A stretch of 56,613 nucleotides of DNA, taken from IMG/VR virus record IMGVR_UViG_3300023106_000013, positions 1 through 56,613 of that record; one strand, 5' to 3'. The position numbers and the translations under genes were made by a program. Below are positions 37,893 through 47,070 of this stretch, piece after piece; the first letter of the stretch is position 1; each line of letters opens with the position of its first letter. Source of the stretch: a virus. The notes under the pieces were generated by a model. It ran no database searches. It saw only the letters and a list, made by a program, of their open reading frames with translations, and was not told the DNA's origin.

Positions 37893-39592
37893 GCAACTAA
37901 GGCGCGGGCAATAAGGGCTGCTTGGTTCGCCCCGCCAACCGGATTTCCGGTATAGAGTTGGTTTGTGAGGTAGCCTCTCCCGACCGGGCTTAGAAGTGCT
38001 TTCCCGACTTGGCTTGGAATAGCTGCGCCCGCGAAGCCACCGGCCAAGCCCGCCATAAGATCGCCGCCACCGGCCTGTTGCCCCAAGAGAGCGCCCGCAA
38101 TAGTTGGCATACCTGTAAAGAAGGTTCTAGCGGCTGTGCGTTGTGCTGTGCCGGAATTTGGTAGCGGGCTCATTGCCGACACGCCGTTTCGGGCCAACTC
38201 TGAGAAATCACCACGTCCCAGCGCATAGGAGCGCCGCCCCTCAACCTGCTTAAGGGCTGACGTTAGCTGCGCGGGAGTAATGATGCCCTGCGCTGCCTTC
38301 TCGCCAGCACCGCTTGCGGCCCGCTCCAGCGTCAAGAAGTCTCGATACTTCGACCGAACATCTTGCCACAAGCCCACATCATCCGGCGAGGATGCTGCCA
38401 AGTGGCGCTCCACCGCATCGTCAAGCGCCCGCTGAATATCCTGCAATGCAAAGGAAAGCTCAGAGCTTGAACTGTTGCGGGCCTTATCCCCAATCATAGA
38501 CCGGATGGTCTTGTACTGCTCACCAGTTAGGGATGGCGGCACCCCAGCGGGTGTCGAGAGTGACTTGGTGATAATGTCATCGATAGCATTGCCGACAGCC
38601 GGAGCCTGACTGCTCGCCCCAACAAGATCGGAATAGTTATCAAGGGCCGACTGCAATTCGTTTTGTAGGACATTATCAACCGGGAATTGGCCCGTATAAA
38701 GCGCCAGACGGTCAAACTCGTTACCAATGTCCGCATATGCCTTGTTCAGGACATCAGGTGTAGCGCGTGGCGCATCTACACCAATGCGCTTAAGGGCGGC
38801 GTTCGTGAATTGCTGCCCTTGGTTGTCCATGAAGTTTTCAGCCGACAGCCCGCCAAGTTCAGACTCTCGGTACTGGAGGGCCTTATTGCCTGTCGCTTGC
38901 CCTGCGCTAAGGTCCACCCCTTCAGATTGAAGGTAGTCCCTTGTTGCAACCTGCTCTGGAGACATTGGGTTAGGCGTGACCGTACGGGCCAGCCCATTCG
39001 CTACAAGACTGCCAGCGCCATAGCCAGCAATTTGACCAGCCAAGTCAGCAATAGGATTGCCAGGGAAAAGCTCGTTAGCAACAGCAGCGCCACCGCCACT
39101 AGAGAGTGAAAGTCCAAGTTCCGTTGCTCCCCTTGCAAGCGCATTTGCAATTGTCGGCGCGGCACTCATAATGCCCGCCATCGGAACAGCATTAGCGCCG
39201 ATTTCCTGCCCCACACGTCGCGCCCCGCTCTCCCATCCATTATCACTTGGAGGGGTCATCGCGCCGCTCTGTTCGGCTAGGGACAACATCCTGTCCCCGG
39301 GTCGGGGAAGCCAGCTATCCTGTAGGGTTGGGTAAGCAAAATCGCCGCCCAGAGCGTTGCCAATAGCTGGCCCAATAGAACGAGCGCCAATCTCAAGAGG
39401 GGCTAGAATGCTTGCGGGCGCGTTCAGGAAACTAGCACCGCCTTCTGTCATGCCAGACGCGACTTGAGGAAAGGCACCTTCACGTGGGCCGGGCTGCGAT
39501 CCTTCCGCAATAGGGGCGCTATCCCACCAGTTTGCTGCGGGAGCCTGATTGCCTTGACCTACAACGGGAGCAGAATCCCACCAATTTGCCAT
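37871..39592 (-). CDS. Ejection/internal virion protein with duplicated NWWDSAP start
   Basis: The 573-residue product opens with two NWWDSAP units (about 3-9 and 21-27), then Gly/Ala-rich hydrophobic stretches (about 90-210), a helical central part and a Gly/Ala-rich C-terminus. Large proteins of this make-up in the ejection group of podoviruses are stored in the head and enter the cell with the DNA. It follows two other such genes. No enzyme motif found. Confidence 0.6.
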   Translation of the reverse strand: MANWWDSAPVVGQGNQAPAANWWDSAPIAEGSQPGPREGAFPQVASGMTEGGASFLNAPASILAPLEIGARSIGPAIGNALGGDFAYPTLQDSWLPRPGDRMLSLAEQSGAMTPPSDNGWESGARRVGQEIGANAVPMAGIMSAAPTIANALARGATELGLSLSSGGGAAVANELFPGNPIADLAGQIAGYGAGSLVANGLARTVTPNPMSPEQVATRDYLQSEGVDLSAGQATGNKALQYRESELGGLSAENFMDNQGQQFTNAALKRIGVDAPRATPDVLNKAYADIGNEFDRLALYTGQFPVDNVLQNELQSALDNYSDLVGASSQAPAVGNAIDDIITKSLSTPAGVPPSLTGEQYKTIRSMIGDKARNSSSSELSFALQDIQRALDDAVERHLAASSPDDVGLWQDVRSKYRDFLTLERAASGAGEKAAQGIITPAQLTSALKQVEGRRSYALGRGDFSELARNGVSAMSPLPNSGTAQRTAARTFFTGMPTIAGALLGQQAGGGDLMAGLAGGFAGAAIPSQVGKALLSPVGRGYLTNQLYTGNPVGGANQAALIARALVAQGEFDR

Positions 39593-40756
39593 TTATGGCT
39601 TCACCCTAGTTGTTCCATCTGGAGCGATGAATTGAGTGCCACTAGGAGCCGCATCATAGTCCGATTGGGTTCCGATCTTGACCGGGCCTTGGCGCGTCTC
39701 ATAGAAAATCTTGTCGCCCGCCTCATACCCGTGAACGATGCGCAAAAGCGTCCGCTCATAGTCATCAACTTGATCGCGGAAAGTGGGCGACTGCGGATTG
39801 AGAGCGCCCGCCTTGTCCTGCAAGAGCGCAAGATCTCTGTCCGAAGCCGCGCCTAGCGCTGCGCCCGTTGGACTTGCGTTGCGCATAGCAGTGACATTCT
39901 CGACGGCGGCAATGGCTTTGAGCGAGTTTACGGATTGATTAACCTGCCCTGCGGGAGTGAAGCCCATGCCGCCAGTCAGGGCATTACCCATTCCTGTTGC
40001 TGCAAAGCCTTCGGAAGCCTTGCGAACATTATTAGCCTCGTTAACGATTGTGTCTGTAACCGTGTCGCGCTGTGCTGTTTTTACCCCCGAAGCTTGAGAT
40101 GCCGCCAAAGCCTCTTGTTCGGCTGCGCTACCTGGGATGCGTTCGAAGCGATAACCAGCGGGACTTGTTGGGTCTTCGATGGCTGCGAAGCCGGGAGGGA
40201 TAGTTCCGATATTAGCGGCGTCACCGCCTACGTTAATAGTCTGACCACCGCCGTTCTCTGCCTGCCAAGCAGCGAACCCCGGATCATTCTGAGCATACAG
40301 ATACTCTTGCACCGAAGTTGGATAATCCGGCTGTTGCGGCTGTCCCATCATCGCAATCTCTTGCTCCAGCTTTTGACGCTGTAGCTGATACATCGGATCG
40401 GACCGTTCCAAACCGGAATTTAGAAGTGCGCTCGCAATAGAGGTCTGAGCATCCGAACCCCAAGCGGCATCCGGGCTTGTCAGTGCTGCAATGATTGAGT
40501 TCGGGTCTTGGTTGACGGCAAGGTCAGCGAACAAAGCGCCAGCTCGCTCACGGCCAGCGTTTTCAGCTTCATCCACCCTTCCGCCCAAGACCGTGCCGGA
40601 AAGCGCTGCGGCAATGTCCGCAAGGCCCTCCGACCAATTTTGACCCGGAGTGGCTGATTGAGCAATTAGAGCATCAGCGACGGCCCGTTTCCGCGCCGCC
40701 TGTTCAGGAGAGGTGATGGCTTGGTTGCCAACCCATTGAAAAGGGGTGTTAGCCAT
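39593..40756 (-). CDS. Ejection/DNA-transfer protein
   Basis: The 387-residue product is Ala/Gln/Asn-rich with a helical N-terminus (AARKRAVADALIAQSA) and central NVGGDAANIGTIPPGF. Part of the three-gene ejection group. Its stop directly abuts the next ATG. Role inferred from place and composition. Confidence 0.55.
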   Translation of the reverse strand: MANTPFQWVGNQAITSPEQAARKRAVADALIAQSATPGQNWSEGLADIAAALSGTVLGGRVDEAENAGRERAGALFADLAVNQDPNSIIAALTSPDAAWGSDAQTSIASALLNSGLERSDPMYQLQRQKLEQEIAMMGQPQQPDYPTSVQEYLYAQNDPGFAAWQAENGGGQTINVGGDAANIGTIPPGFAAIEDPTSPAGYRFERIPGSAAEQEALAASQASGVKTAQRDTVTDTIVNEANNVRKASEGFAATGMGNALTGGMGFTPAGQVNQSVNSLKAIAAVENVTAMRNASPTGAALGAASDRDLALLQDKAGALNPQSPTFRDQVDDYERTLLRIVHGYEAGDKIFYETRQGPVKIGTQSDYDAAPSGTQFIAPDGTTRVKP

Positions 40757-41262
40757 TACTCAAACCTCGCATATTCGCCTTGGTACAGTGCGGCTGCGGC
40801 ATCATAGGCGGATTTCGCCTGCTTTATAGTTTTGTGGTACCTCAGAGAAATTATCTTCCCATCAACCTGAATGGCAGCGCGCCACAAACCGCTTTGCTTA
40901 TGGAAATAAACGCCTTTAACGCCTGAAGTGCTATCTTTTCGGACTGTGCGGTTAAACTGATTTTGCTGGTCCGTGGCGCTACGCAGGTTACTCCACCGAT
41001 TATCGTCTCTCACGCCATTTATATGATCTACGGATTTCGATGGCCACTCTCCCGTCATCAGGAGCCACGCAAGCCTATGCAGATAATAGGCCTTCCCCTT
41101 AAGGGTCGTACTGATATAGCCGTTCAACATGCGCGCTCCAACCTGTTCGCCAGCCTTGAACTTGACGAATTTGTTTGGCCCGCAAAGAACATCCTTTTTA
41201 CGGTACATCAGGCCCGTCTCCGGGTCGTAGCGAAAGTTTTCCGATATTGTCGCGTAGTCCAT
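40756..41262 (-). CDS. HNH endonuclease with AP2-like domain
   Basis: The 168-residue product has an N-terminal part with YRKKDVLCG, the HNH core HRLAWLLMTGEWPSKSVDH then INGVRDDNRWSNLR (His 62, Asp 79/His 80, Asn 88), and a C-terminal AP2-like element (GVKGVYFHKQSGLWRAAIQV). Such genes are mobile and insert between phage genes. Its start lies inside the end of the tail gene 41198-42229. ATG at 41262 is preferred over a GTG at 41271. Confidence 0.8.
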   Translation of the reverse strand: MDYATISENFRYDPETGLMYRKKDVLCGPNKFVKFKAGEQVGARMLNGYISTTLKGKAYYLHRLAWLLMTGEWPSKSVDHINGVRDDNRWSNLRSATDQQNQFNRTVRKDSTSGVKGVYFHKQSGLWRAAIQVDGKIISLRYHKTIKQAKSAYDAAAALYQGEYARFE

Positions 41263-42229
41263 CGTTTTCACCCAATGCCATGTGGTAATCTACCATATCA
41301 TAGCCTGAGTTATAGTCATGGACAACAGCCGATGGGAAAGCTTTTTTAACCTCATCTGCCATGAGCCCTTCTCGGACAACATTTTTATCGTCCCATAGGT
41401 AACGAAACTCATACCACCCAAGCCCTGCGTCCGTCTGACCAATGCGCTCGATATCTGTTTTAGCCCTTCGGTCCGACAGGAGCGGGATAAGCGATGCTCC
41501 AGCCGAGAACAAGCCGCCGAGTTGCTGCTGGCCTGAATTGTACTGCTGCATCTGCTGCTGATAGCCCGCATTGGTAATGCCTGCCACATCAGTACCGGCC
41601 ATTTGCGCGCTAGGTGTAGCGCCAAACTGAGGAGTCTGGACTTGGCTTCCACCAGCCAAGGCGCTGATTTCATTTATACCTTGATTTCGAACGCCAAGTT
41701 GACTCTGGAGGGCGCTATTAAAATTGGACAAATTAGCATTGTTGAACGCACTAGAGCGGGACTGCCTGAACTCATCAGCTGCGTTGTTATACGCCGTCGA
41801 GCCGGGACGGAGGCCGCGATTAACCAATGATTGTTCGTTCTGCTCAGCCATCCGATCCCATTGCGGGTTTAGGTTTTGAGCAGTCAGATCATTCAAATAT
41901 CCCTGTTGCGCAGACCAGTCGAGCGGCTTGTTGAGAAGCCCACTCAGTCGCCCGGATTGTTCCTGAGCGAGACTAGCGAGGTTCTGTTGTGTCTGCTGCC
42001 CGGTATTGAGAAGCTGCTGGCTAGGACCGGAAAGGGTCTGTGTGGACGAGAACTTTGGCGTTCCGTCAGCCCACGTTCCTTCCTGCGCATATGTGAGCTT
42101 GTTACCCAGAGCATCGGTCTGGTTGACCATACCAAGTCCAGCGTTCGTAATCGCCGTCTCTCGGTTGGAGCTAGTCTGTTGCTGGATTGTGTTGACCGGA
42201 TTGGGTGCTTGGGGTGCGCCTTTGCCCAT
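41198..42229 (-). CDS. Ejection/tail protein with C-terminal S74-type self-cleaving chaperone
   Basis: The 343-residue product is Gln/Asn/Ser/Gly-rich for the first ~240 residues and ends with LSDRRAKTDIERIG, a conserved start of intramolecular chaperones (peptidase S74, Ser 252), followed by WYEFRYLWDD and DYNSGYDMVDYHMA. The chaperone helps trimerise and cuts itself off. The final ~25 residues lie over the inserted HNH gene and do not look like family ends, so the true end may have been altered. Confidence 0.65.
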   Translation of the reverse strand: MGKGAPQAPNPVNTIQQQTSSNRETAITNAGLGMVNQTDALGNKLTYAQEGTWADGTPKFSSTQTLSGPSQQLLNTGQQTQQNLASLAQEQSGRLSGLLNKPLDWSAQQGYLNDLTAQNLNPQWDRMAEQNEQSLVNRGLRPGSTAYNNAADEFRQSRSSAFNNANLSNFNSALQSQLGVRNQGINEISALAGGSQVQTPQFGATPSAQMAGTDVAGITNAGYQQQMQQYNSGQQQLGGLFSAGASLIPLLSDRRAKTDIERIGQTDAGLGWYEFRYLWDDKNVVREGLMADEVKKAFPSAVVHDYNSGYDMVDYHMALGENDGLRDNIGKLSLRPGDGPDVP

Positions 42230-42654
42230 CAGTGGCTCCTATACCGGCTATTAAGCCAATCATCGTCAGTAAGGCAGAAAATCCATTCTGCTTCCGTTTT
42301 ACCACGCAACCGTGGAATTAGATAGCCTGAGAACCCTAGTCGCTCAGCAATGTTCACCATACCAGTGTTAATCTCAGAGACGCGCAAGACAACCATCTGG
42401 CATCCCAAGATATCGAAGGCATAGGAAAACACCGCATTTATCATCTTCCGGCTCATCCACTTCGGAGAGTCAGACACAGAGGTAAGCTCTACAATCCCGG
42501 TTTCTGGATACCAGTTATGAAAGACGGTAGCGCCAAGGATAAACCGATTACGTACATTCGCTATCGAGTAGGATTCAGGCCATTGGCGAAGGCCTAGCTT
42601 TCCAGCTACCCAGCTATCTATCCGAGGATCGCCATGCACAATGTCAGACTGCAT
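42229..42654 (-). CDS. GNAT-like acetyltransferase
   Basis: The 141-residue product shows a GNAT-like pattern: IVELTSVSDSPKW (strand 4), MSRKMINAVFSYAFDILGCQ (acetyl-CoA region) and MVNIAERLGFSGYLI (C-terminal helix and strand). It could acetylate a virion or host component. Phages often carry such genes next to gp10-like or tail genes. TGATG and 11-nt overlaps link it to neighbours. Confidence 0.6.
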   Translation of the reverse strand: MQSDIVHGDPRIDSWVAGKLGLRQWPESYSIANVRNRFILGATVFHNWYPETGIVELTSVSDSPKWMSRKMINAVFSYAFDILGCQMVVLRVSEINTGMVNIAERLGFSGYLIPRLRGKTEAEWIFCLTDDDWLNSRYRSH

Positions 42655-44245
42655 AGCCAGCCTGCACAGTGGTATGATAGACCGAGACTAGCTCAATGTT
42701 GGGAGTGTTCACGCCGTTAACCGGAACCTGAACCTCCATCGAGAATACAAGTCCGGTGCGGCTAATCGAAAGTTGGCGCGAGCGGACATTGTAGCGCACA
42801 TCCCCAGAATCCCAAAGTGCGCTGTCCCAGAGCCCTACGTCCCACAACGATGTTGGGTCTGTATCTGGGATGGCATTGGGCGAGATGGGGAATTGCTGAT
42901 TGTAATCCACCGATGCGCTGAGGCGAAAGGCAAACGGGCGCGACGTATTCCAGATGGCTTGCGCCTGTTTAATGGATTTGGTCCATCCCGGCGTTCCTAA
43001 ATGATCCCAAGCGAATGCGGCCTGAGCAGTGTATGGCAGTCCGTTATCCGTTCCGCCAACCTCTGCCAGCCTTACCGTTCCATCATTGCACCCGAAATAC
43101 ATTTGACGGTTATGGACGCCAAAGCACCGATTATCCCAGCCTGTATAGGTGGAGATAGCGCCAGTCTTTAGATTGCCAACGATGGTTAAAGTGGGCTGAT
43201 TACCCGTAGCAGGGGTATTGACGTAGAAGGCATCCTTGCTATCGACCTTGGCGATTTCCCACGGAAGCGAAGCACGAGAGATTGCAGCCTCATTCCACGT
43301 GGGTTCGATCTTAACCGATATCGCATCCATGCCCAGAGCGCCGGGGTCTTTGTAGCGTGCTGCGGAAACAGGAACCATGCCCATTTCCGTCGCAATGATG
43401 ATATCACCACCGGCCCGGAACCAGCCGTTTTTTCCCATGGGCTTTGAAATGTCATACACGTTGACCAATGACCAGTCAGAGCCACCGGGGAACGATCCGG
43501 TAAACACAGCAGCCTCTCCCTCAGTAGACATAACCACGAGGTAGGATTGCATCGAAGCCGCGCCGCTTTCGCTTGACCATGTGGCTGTGAAGAGGATTGA
43601 CCCACCCTTATTGAATATCCCCGATAGGCTCAGCACAGCAGCCGCGCCGCCGATGCTATCAACCGGCAGATACCAAACATTGAGGCTATTCCCCTCAACC
43701 AAATAGATGCGGTTTCGATACGCATTGATATGCGTCAACCCATCGGTAGCAACACCCGTAATGGCTGGCGTCGAACTCGCATTGATAGCCATCCACGACG
43801 CCCCGTCATAAAGCTGCAAATCATCCGTGCCGTTCACAACCGGCATGAAATACCCGCCTGTCGTGGCAAAGTTGATAAAGGCGTAATAGTCTGAGGTCTG
43901 GCCTGTTACAGCCGGGGCCGGTGGGACGTTAGGATCAGCAGGCGAAGTCACATCATAGATACCGCCGCCTGACGCCGCAAAGATTGCCCGCGTATTCCCC
44001 ACGTAGGTCATGAGGCTTTCGACAGGTTCGGCACCAAGCGTGGCGTGTTTGATATTGCCACCCCGCACAGAAATCCCCGTACGCGTCGGACGCCAGTTGC
44101 ACATCACGATAGCCGTACCTGGTTCCATCGATCCAATGTTCTGGGACGTAACAAGACCCCCAATGGGGGCCGGGAGGGGTTTGGGCTGTGCTTGGGGCCG
44201 GGGTTGCCTGCTGCTCATGCTTGCGAGGCGATTGACAAGGCTCAT
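42644..44245 (-). CDS. P22 gp10-like tail/DNA-stabilisation protein, complete copy
   Basis: Complete form, 533 residues, of the gene that is cut at the left window edge. The N-terminus is Pro/Gln/Arg-rich (APIGGLVTSQNIGSM follows), then repeated beta-type segments with aromatic residues. In P22-like phages this protein joins gp4 and closes the head after packaging. Joined to the adaptor by ATGA. Scattered substitutions against copy A up to about 44,321, after which the two copies become identical. Confidence 0.75.
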   Translation of the reverse strand: MSLVNRLASMSSRQPRPQAQPKPLPAPIGGLVTSQNIGSMEPGTAIVMCNWRPTRTGISVRGGNIKHATLGAEPVESLMTYVGNTRAIFAASGGGIYDVTSPADPNVPPAPAVTGQTSDYYAFINFATTGGYFMPVVNGTDDLQLYDGASWMAINASSTPAITGVATDGLTHINAYRNRIYLVEGNSLNVWYLPVDSIGGAAAVLSLSGIFNKGGSILFTATWSSESGAASMQSYLVVMSTEGEAAVFTGSFPGGSDWSLVNVYDISKPMGKNGWFRAGGDIIIATEMGMVPVSAARYKDPGALGMDAISVKIEPTWNEAAISRASLPWEIAKVDSKDAFYVNTPATGNQPTLTIVGNLKTGAISTYTGWDNRCFGVHNRQMYFGCNDGTVRLAEVGGTDNGLPYTAQAAFAWDHLGTPGWTKSIKQAQAIWNTSRPFAFRLSASVDYNQQFPISPNAIPDTDPTSLWDVGLWDSALWDSGDVRYNVRSRQLSISRTGLVFSMEVQVPVNGVNTPNIELVSVYHTTVQAGYAV

Positions 44246-44919
44246 CCGAACGCTCCGGGCATGGTGTATCGGCCTCTACTTCCGCCGCCGATAATGGTCT
44301 GTCGAGAGCCAACATCACGGAAGCGCTGCTTTTCTAGGCGCTCCTGGTACTTGGCTAGATCAGCCGAGAAGTCGAAGCCCTTGGCCTCTTTCCAATTCCA
44401 GATAAACGAAAGGCGCAACAGTTCATCATCGAGAACGAACGTGTCAGTGTCAGCCGTGAACGTTGATGGATCGGACCCGACCACGATACTGGTTGAGATA
44501 TAGCCATAGGACAGCGGCATATTATCAGGCAGGATCGGCATGACATTGAGATTGCCGCCGAACACCATCCAGCGCTGCTGCCATGTCGCTACGGGGTAAT
44601 CGATCAGTTCAAGCCAATGATTGAAGTCCTGCATTTGCTGAGCAGGGTAGAAACGCCAATTCGGCCCGATAAGGGACGCATCCTTGACCATGCGGCTATA
44701 GTCGCTGGGGAGGGGGAAGGATGTCGCAATCCCGTCACCAGCAATTGTTGCAGTACGGATAAGGCGCTGCCAATCATAGTCATCAAGGATTTGCAGCGCC
44801 GCCGTGTTGACGGTGTTCGTTAGCTCCAAAGCCGTGCGATCAGTGCTGGCAAAGAGCGCTTGCGGGCGCTCAACGTCGATAACAAGACTAGCTGACTGCA
44901 CGATCTGGAGGATGTTCAT
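44242..44919 (-). CDS. Head-tail adaptor protein, P22 gp4-like, copy B
   Basis: 225 residues, differing from copy A only near the C-terminus (Ser for Ile in the GGG-RG segment). Same overlaps with neighbours. This gene holds the left limit of the identical stretch, near 44,322. Confidence 0.7.
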   Translation of the reverse strand: MNILQIVQSASLVIDVERPQALFASTDRTALELTNTVNTAALQILDDYDWQRLIRTATIAGDGIATSFPLPSDYSRMVKDASLIGPNWRFYPAQQMQDFNHWLELIDYPVATWQQRWMVFGGNLNVMPILPDNMPLSYGYISTSIVVGSDPSTFTADTDTFVLDDELLRLSFIWNWKEAKGFDFSADLAKYQERLEKQRFRDVGSRQTIIGGGSRGRYTMPGAFG

Positions 44920-45620
44920 TATGCCTCACTAGGCGGCGTTTCGCTCAGGATGTTCAGAAGAGTAGCGCGGTTGGGGTTCCCCTTTGGGCGCGCCCCGTAG
45001 GCATCGAAAATCGCCTGCTTTAGCTCTTCATCGGTGCGCGGGTCATCAGTGCTGTCAGGCTCAATCGTTTCGGAGCCAATGGGCGCTGGACGGTTTTCCT
45101 GCACCATACGAACAAGCTCATCATTGCGAGCTTGCAGGGCTGCGATCTGAGCGAGTACATCCTTCATATCCACACGGCCACCGGCAGCGGCAAGATACTT
45201 CTGCGCAGCCTGTTTGAGCGAATGACCCTGCGGACCAAGGTTCTTGATGTTCTGCCCTTCAAGGCTTGCGAGGTTTTCAATACTGAAGATGGACAGCGCC
45301 TTGAGCGTCGAAAGCTGCACAGCCGTCAGGCCGGGGAGGTTCTGGAGTGGGGTGCCCGTAGCCTCATTGCCACCAGTTTCCTTAAACTTCCGATAATGGT
45401 CGGGGAAGCGCATGGCGTGGGTGATGACTTCGCCGTTCCGCTCCTCGTGGAAGCCATGGGCAAGATCGTGAAAGTTGAAATTGCGGTTGCCTGCGAAGCG
45501 GTATTCAATGCGCTCCTCATCAACGAAGATAGGACGGCCAGCCTCACGGGAGGCCAGAACGTCCTCAACCTGAGAGGTGTAGAAAATAGGCGTCATGCCT
45601 GCCTGTTCAGCGGTCTGCAT
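44919..45620 (-). CDS. Structural-region protein with helix-hairpin-helix-like segment, copy B
   Basis: 233 residues, identical to copy A, with helix-hairpin-helix-like units at about 93-145 and an acidic C-terminus. Confidence 0.7.
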   Translation of the reverse strand: MQTAEQAGMTPIFYTSQVEDVLASREAGRPIFVDEERIEYRFAGNRNFNFHDLAHGFHEERNGEVITHAMRFPDHYRKFKETGGNEATGTPLQNLPGLTAVQLSTLKALSIFSIENLASLEGQNIKNLGPQGHSLKQAAQKYLAAAGGRVDMKDVLAQIAALQARNDELVRMVQENRPAPIGSETIEPDSTDDPRTDEELKQAIFDAYGARPKGNPNRATLLNILSETPPSEA

Positions 45621-45652
45621 TCAAGTTGTCCTTATGTCTGAGATAAGAGAAA

Positions 45653-45672
45653 GGCCGGAGCGAACCCCGGCC
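45653..45672 (-). terminator. Intrinsic terminator-like hairpin after the capsid/decoration genes, copy B
   Basis: The same 6-bp GC stem with 8-nt loop and TTTCTCTT as in copy A. Confidence 0.6.
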
Positions 45673-45680
45673 CCTTTGTC

Positions 45681-46016
45681 TTAGGTTGGGTTGGCGTTAA
45701 ACGCCCCACGCCGAACGTGGACAGCCTCACCAGTCAGGATCGCAAGGCCGGGAGGGGTATAGAAACCGCCCGCGCCGGTTGCGATGGACTTGGTCGCGGG
45801 CGTCATCGTAACCTGAGTGCCGGTAGTAGCCGTGGCTGCAATGTCAGCAGTCGCCACGACCCAGAAGTATTCACCCCCATCAACGCCGCGAACGACGCTG
45901 CCAAGCTGGTAGGAGGGTGCGCCGATGCTGTTAGCGCCATCATAGAACGCGACAGGCGCGAACTTCTGAGTAACGTCAGGACCAAGCGAGGGAGTAATGC
46001 GGAAGGGGTAAGCCAT
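45681..46016 (-). CDS. Putative head decoration protein, copy B
   Basis: 111 residues, identical to copy A; follows the capsid gene by 15 nt. Confidence 0.6.
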   Translation of the reverse strand: MAYPFRITPSLGPDVTQKFAPVAFYDGANSIGAPSYQLGSVVRGVDGGEYFWVVATADIAATATTGTQVTMTPATKSIATGAGGFYTPPGLAILTGEAVHVRRGAFNANPT

Positions 46017-46031
46017 TTGTGTTTTCTCCTA

Positions 46032-47045
46032 TCACGCGGCTGGATTCGAGTCATAGAAGCGCCAGCTGTACTGAGGATTGCCCAGAACGAACTGACCTTC
46101 CCAGCCGATGAACTGTGCGAGCGCATCTTGATTGAGCGGCATCTGACCATCACCTTCAAAGAGACGATCAAAGGCGAACTCATCGCGGTAGTACACATAC
46201 AGCGAACGGCTTTCGAGGCCATAGGTTGTATTGGCTGGCATGGAAGCACGAATGCCCGAAGCCAGAACAGCATCAGCGCGACGGCCCGAACCGATGAACT
46301 CCAGAGCAGAGAACCCGATAGCGCCAAGGCGCGTCTGGTTGACAATGCGCTGATGCGCGACCATCGAGCTTTCAAGGGCGCTGAAGTGCTCCTGCGACAT
46401 GACCAGCAGGTCAGCCGAACGGTTGCCCTTCATGCGACGGCCCATGATTTCTCGAAGCATCGGCTGGATCGTGGTCGAAGTAACCTGAGTGCCAATGGTC
46501 GGGAAGGCAGAGTTTGCGTCCCAAGTGGTCGTCTGCCATTCTGGAATGGTGCGGGAGATACCGCCATACACGCCAGTATTGGTGACGATGGGAAGCGCAG
46601 CACCAAGGCCAACCATGTCACGACCATTAAAGGACGTGCCATTGCCGTTGATGGCGATTTCCAGACCGTCATTCAGGCTTTCAGTCGCAGCCTGAACATA
46701 GGACCGAATAAGCGGAATCATCCGGTCGCCAGTGTTAGCGCGGATTTCAGTGCCGGTGAAGCTGATCGGGGCGTAGATGGCGCTGGGCTGGAACACAGCG
46801 TCGTTGAACAGTTCGATGGGCGGGTTTTCGAGGAAATCGTAGCCCGTCGCCCACTGTGTGCCCTGCTTGGCAAACTGGAGGTGATGGCGGATTTCAGGGC
46901 CGTCAAAAGAGCGGTAGTTACCCTTTTCCTTGACGGTATTGAAAACCACGTTGGAGTTGTAGACCAGTTCCTCAATGCCCGGCTTGTAATAGGCCAGAGT
47001 GGCGCTGAGGGTCTGCTGATAAGCACGCACCGGATTAATGGGCAT
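46032..47045 (-). CDS. Major capsid protein, copy B
   Basis: 337 residues, identical to copy A. Lies after the scaffold-type gene and before the decoration candidate. The opposite-strand open frame across this region is a shadow. Confidence 0.8.
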   Translation of the reverse strand: MPINPVRAYQQTLSATLAYYKPGIEELVYNSNVVFNTVKEKGNYRSFDGPEIRHHLQFAKQGTQWATGYDFLENPPIELFNDAVFQPSAIYAPISFTGTEIRANTGDRMIPLIRSYVQAATESLNDGLEIAINGNGTSFNGRDMVGLGAALPIVTNTGVYGGISRTIPEWQTTTWDANSAFPTIGTQVTSTTIQPMLREIMGRRMKGNRSADLLVMSQEHFSALESSMVAHQRIVNQTRLGAIGFSALEFIGSGRRADAVLASGIRASMPANTTYGLESRSLYVYYRDEFAFDRLFEGDGQMPLNQDALAQFIGWEGQFVLGNPQYSWRFYDSNPAA

Positions 47046-47070
47046 GTAACATTCCCTTAGGGTTTAGAGA

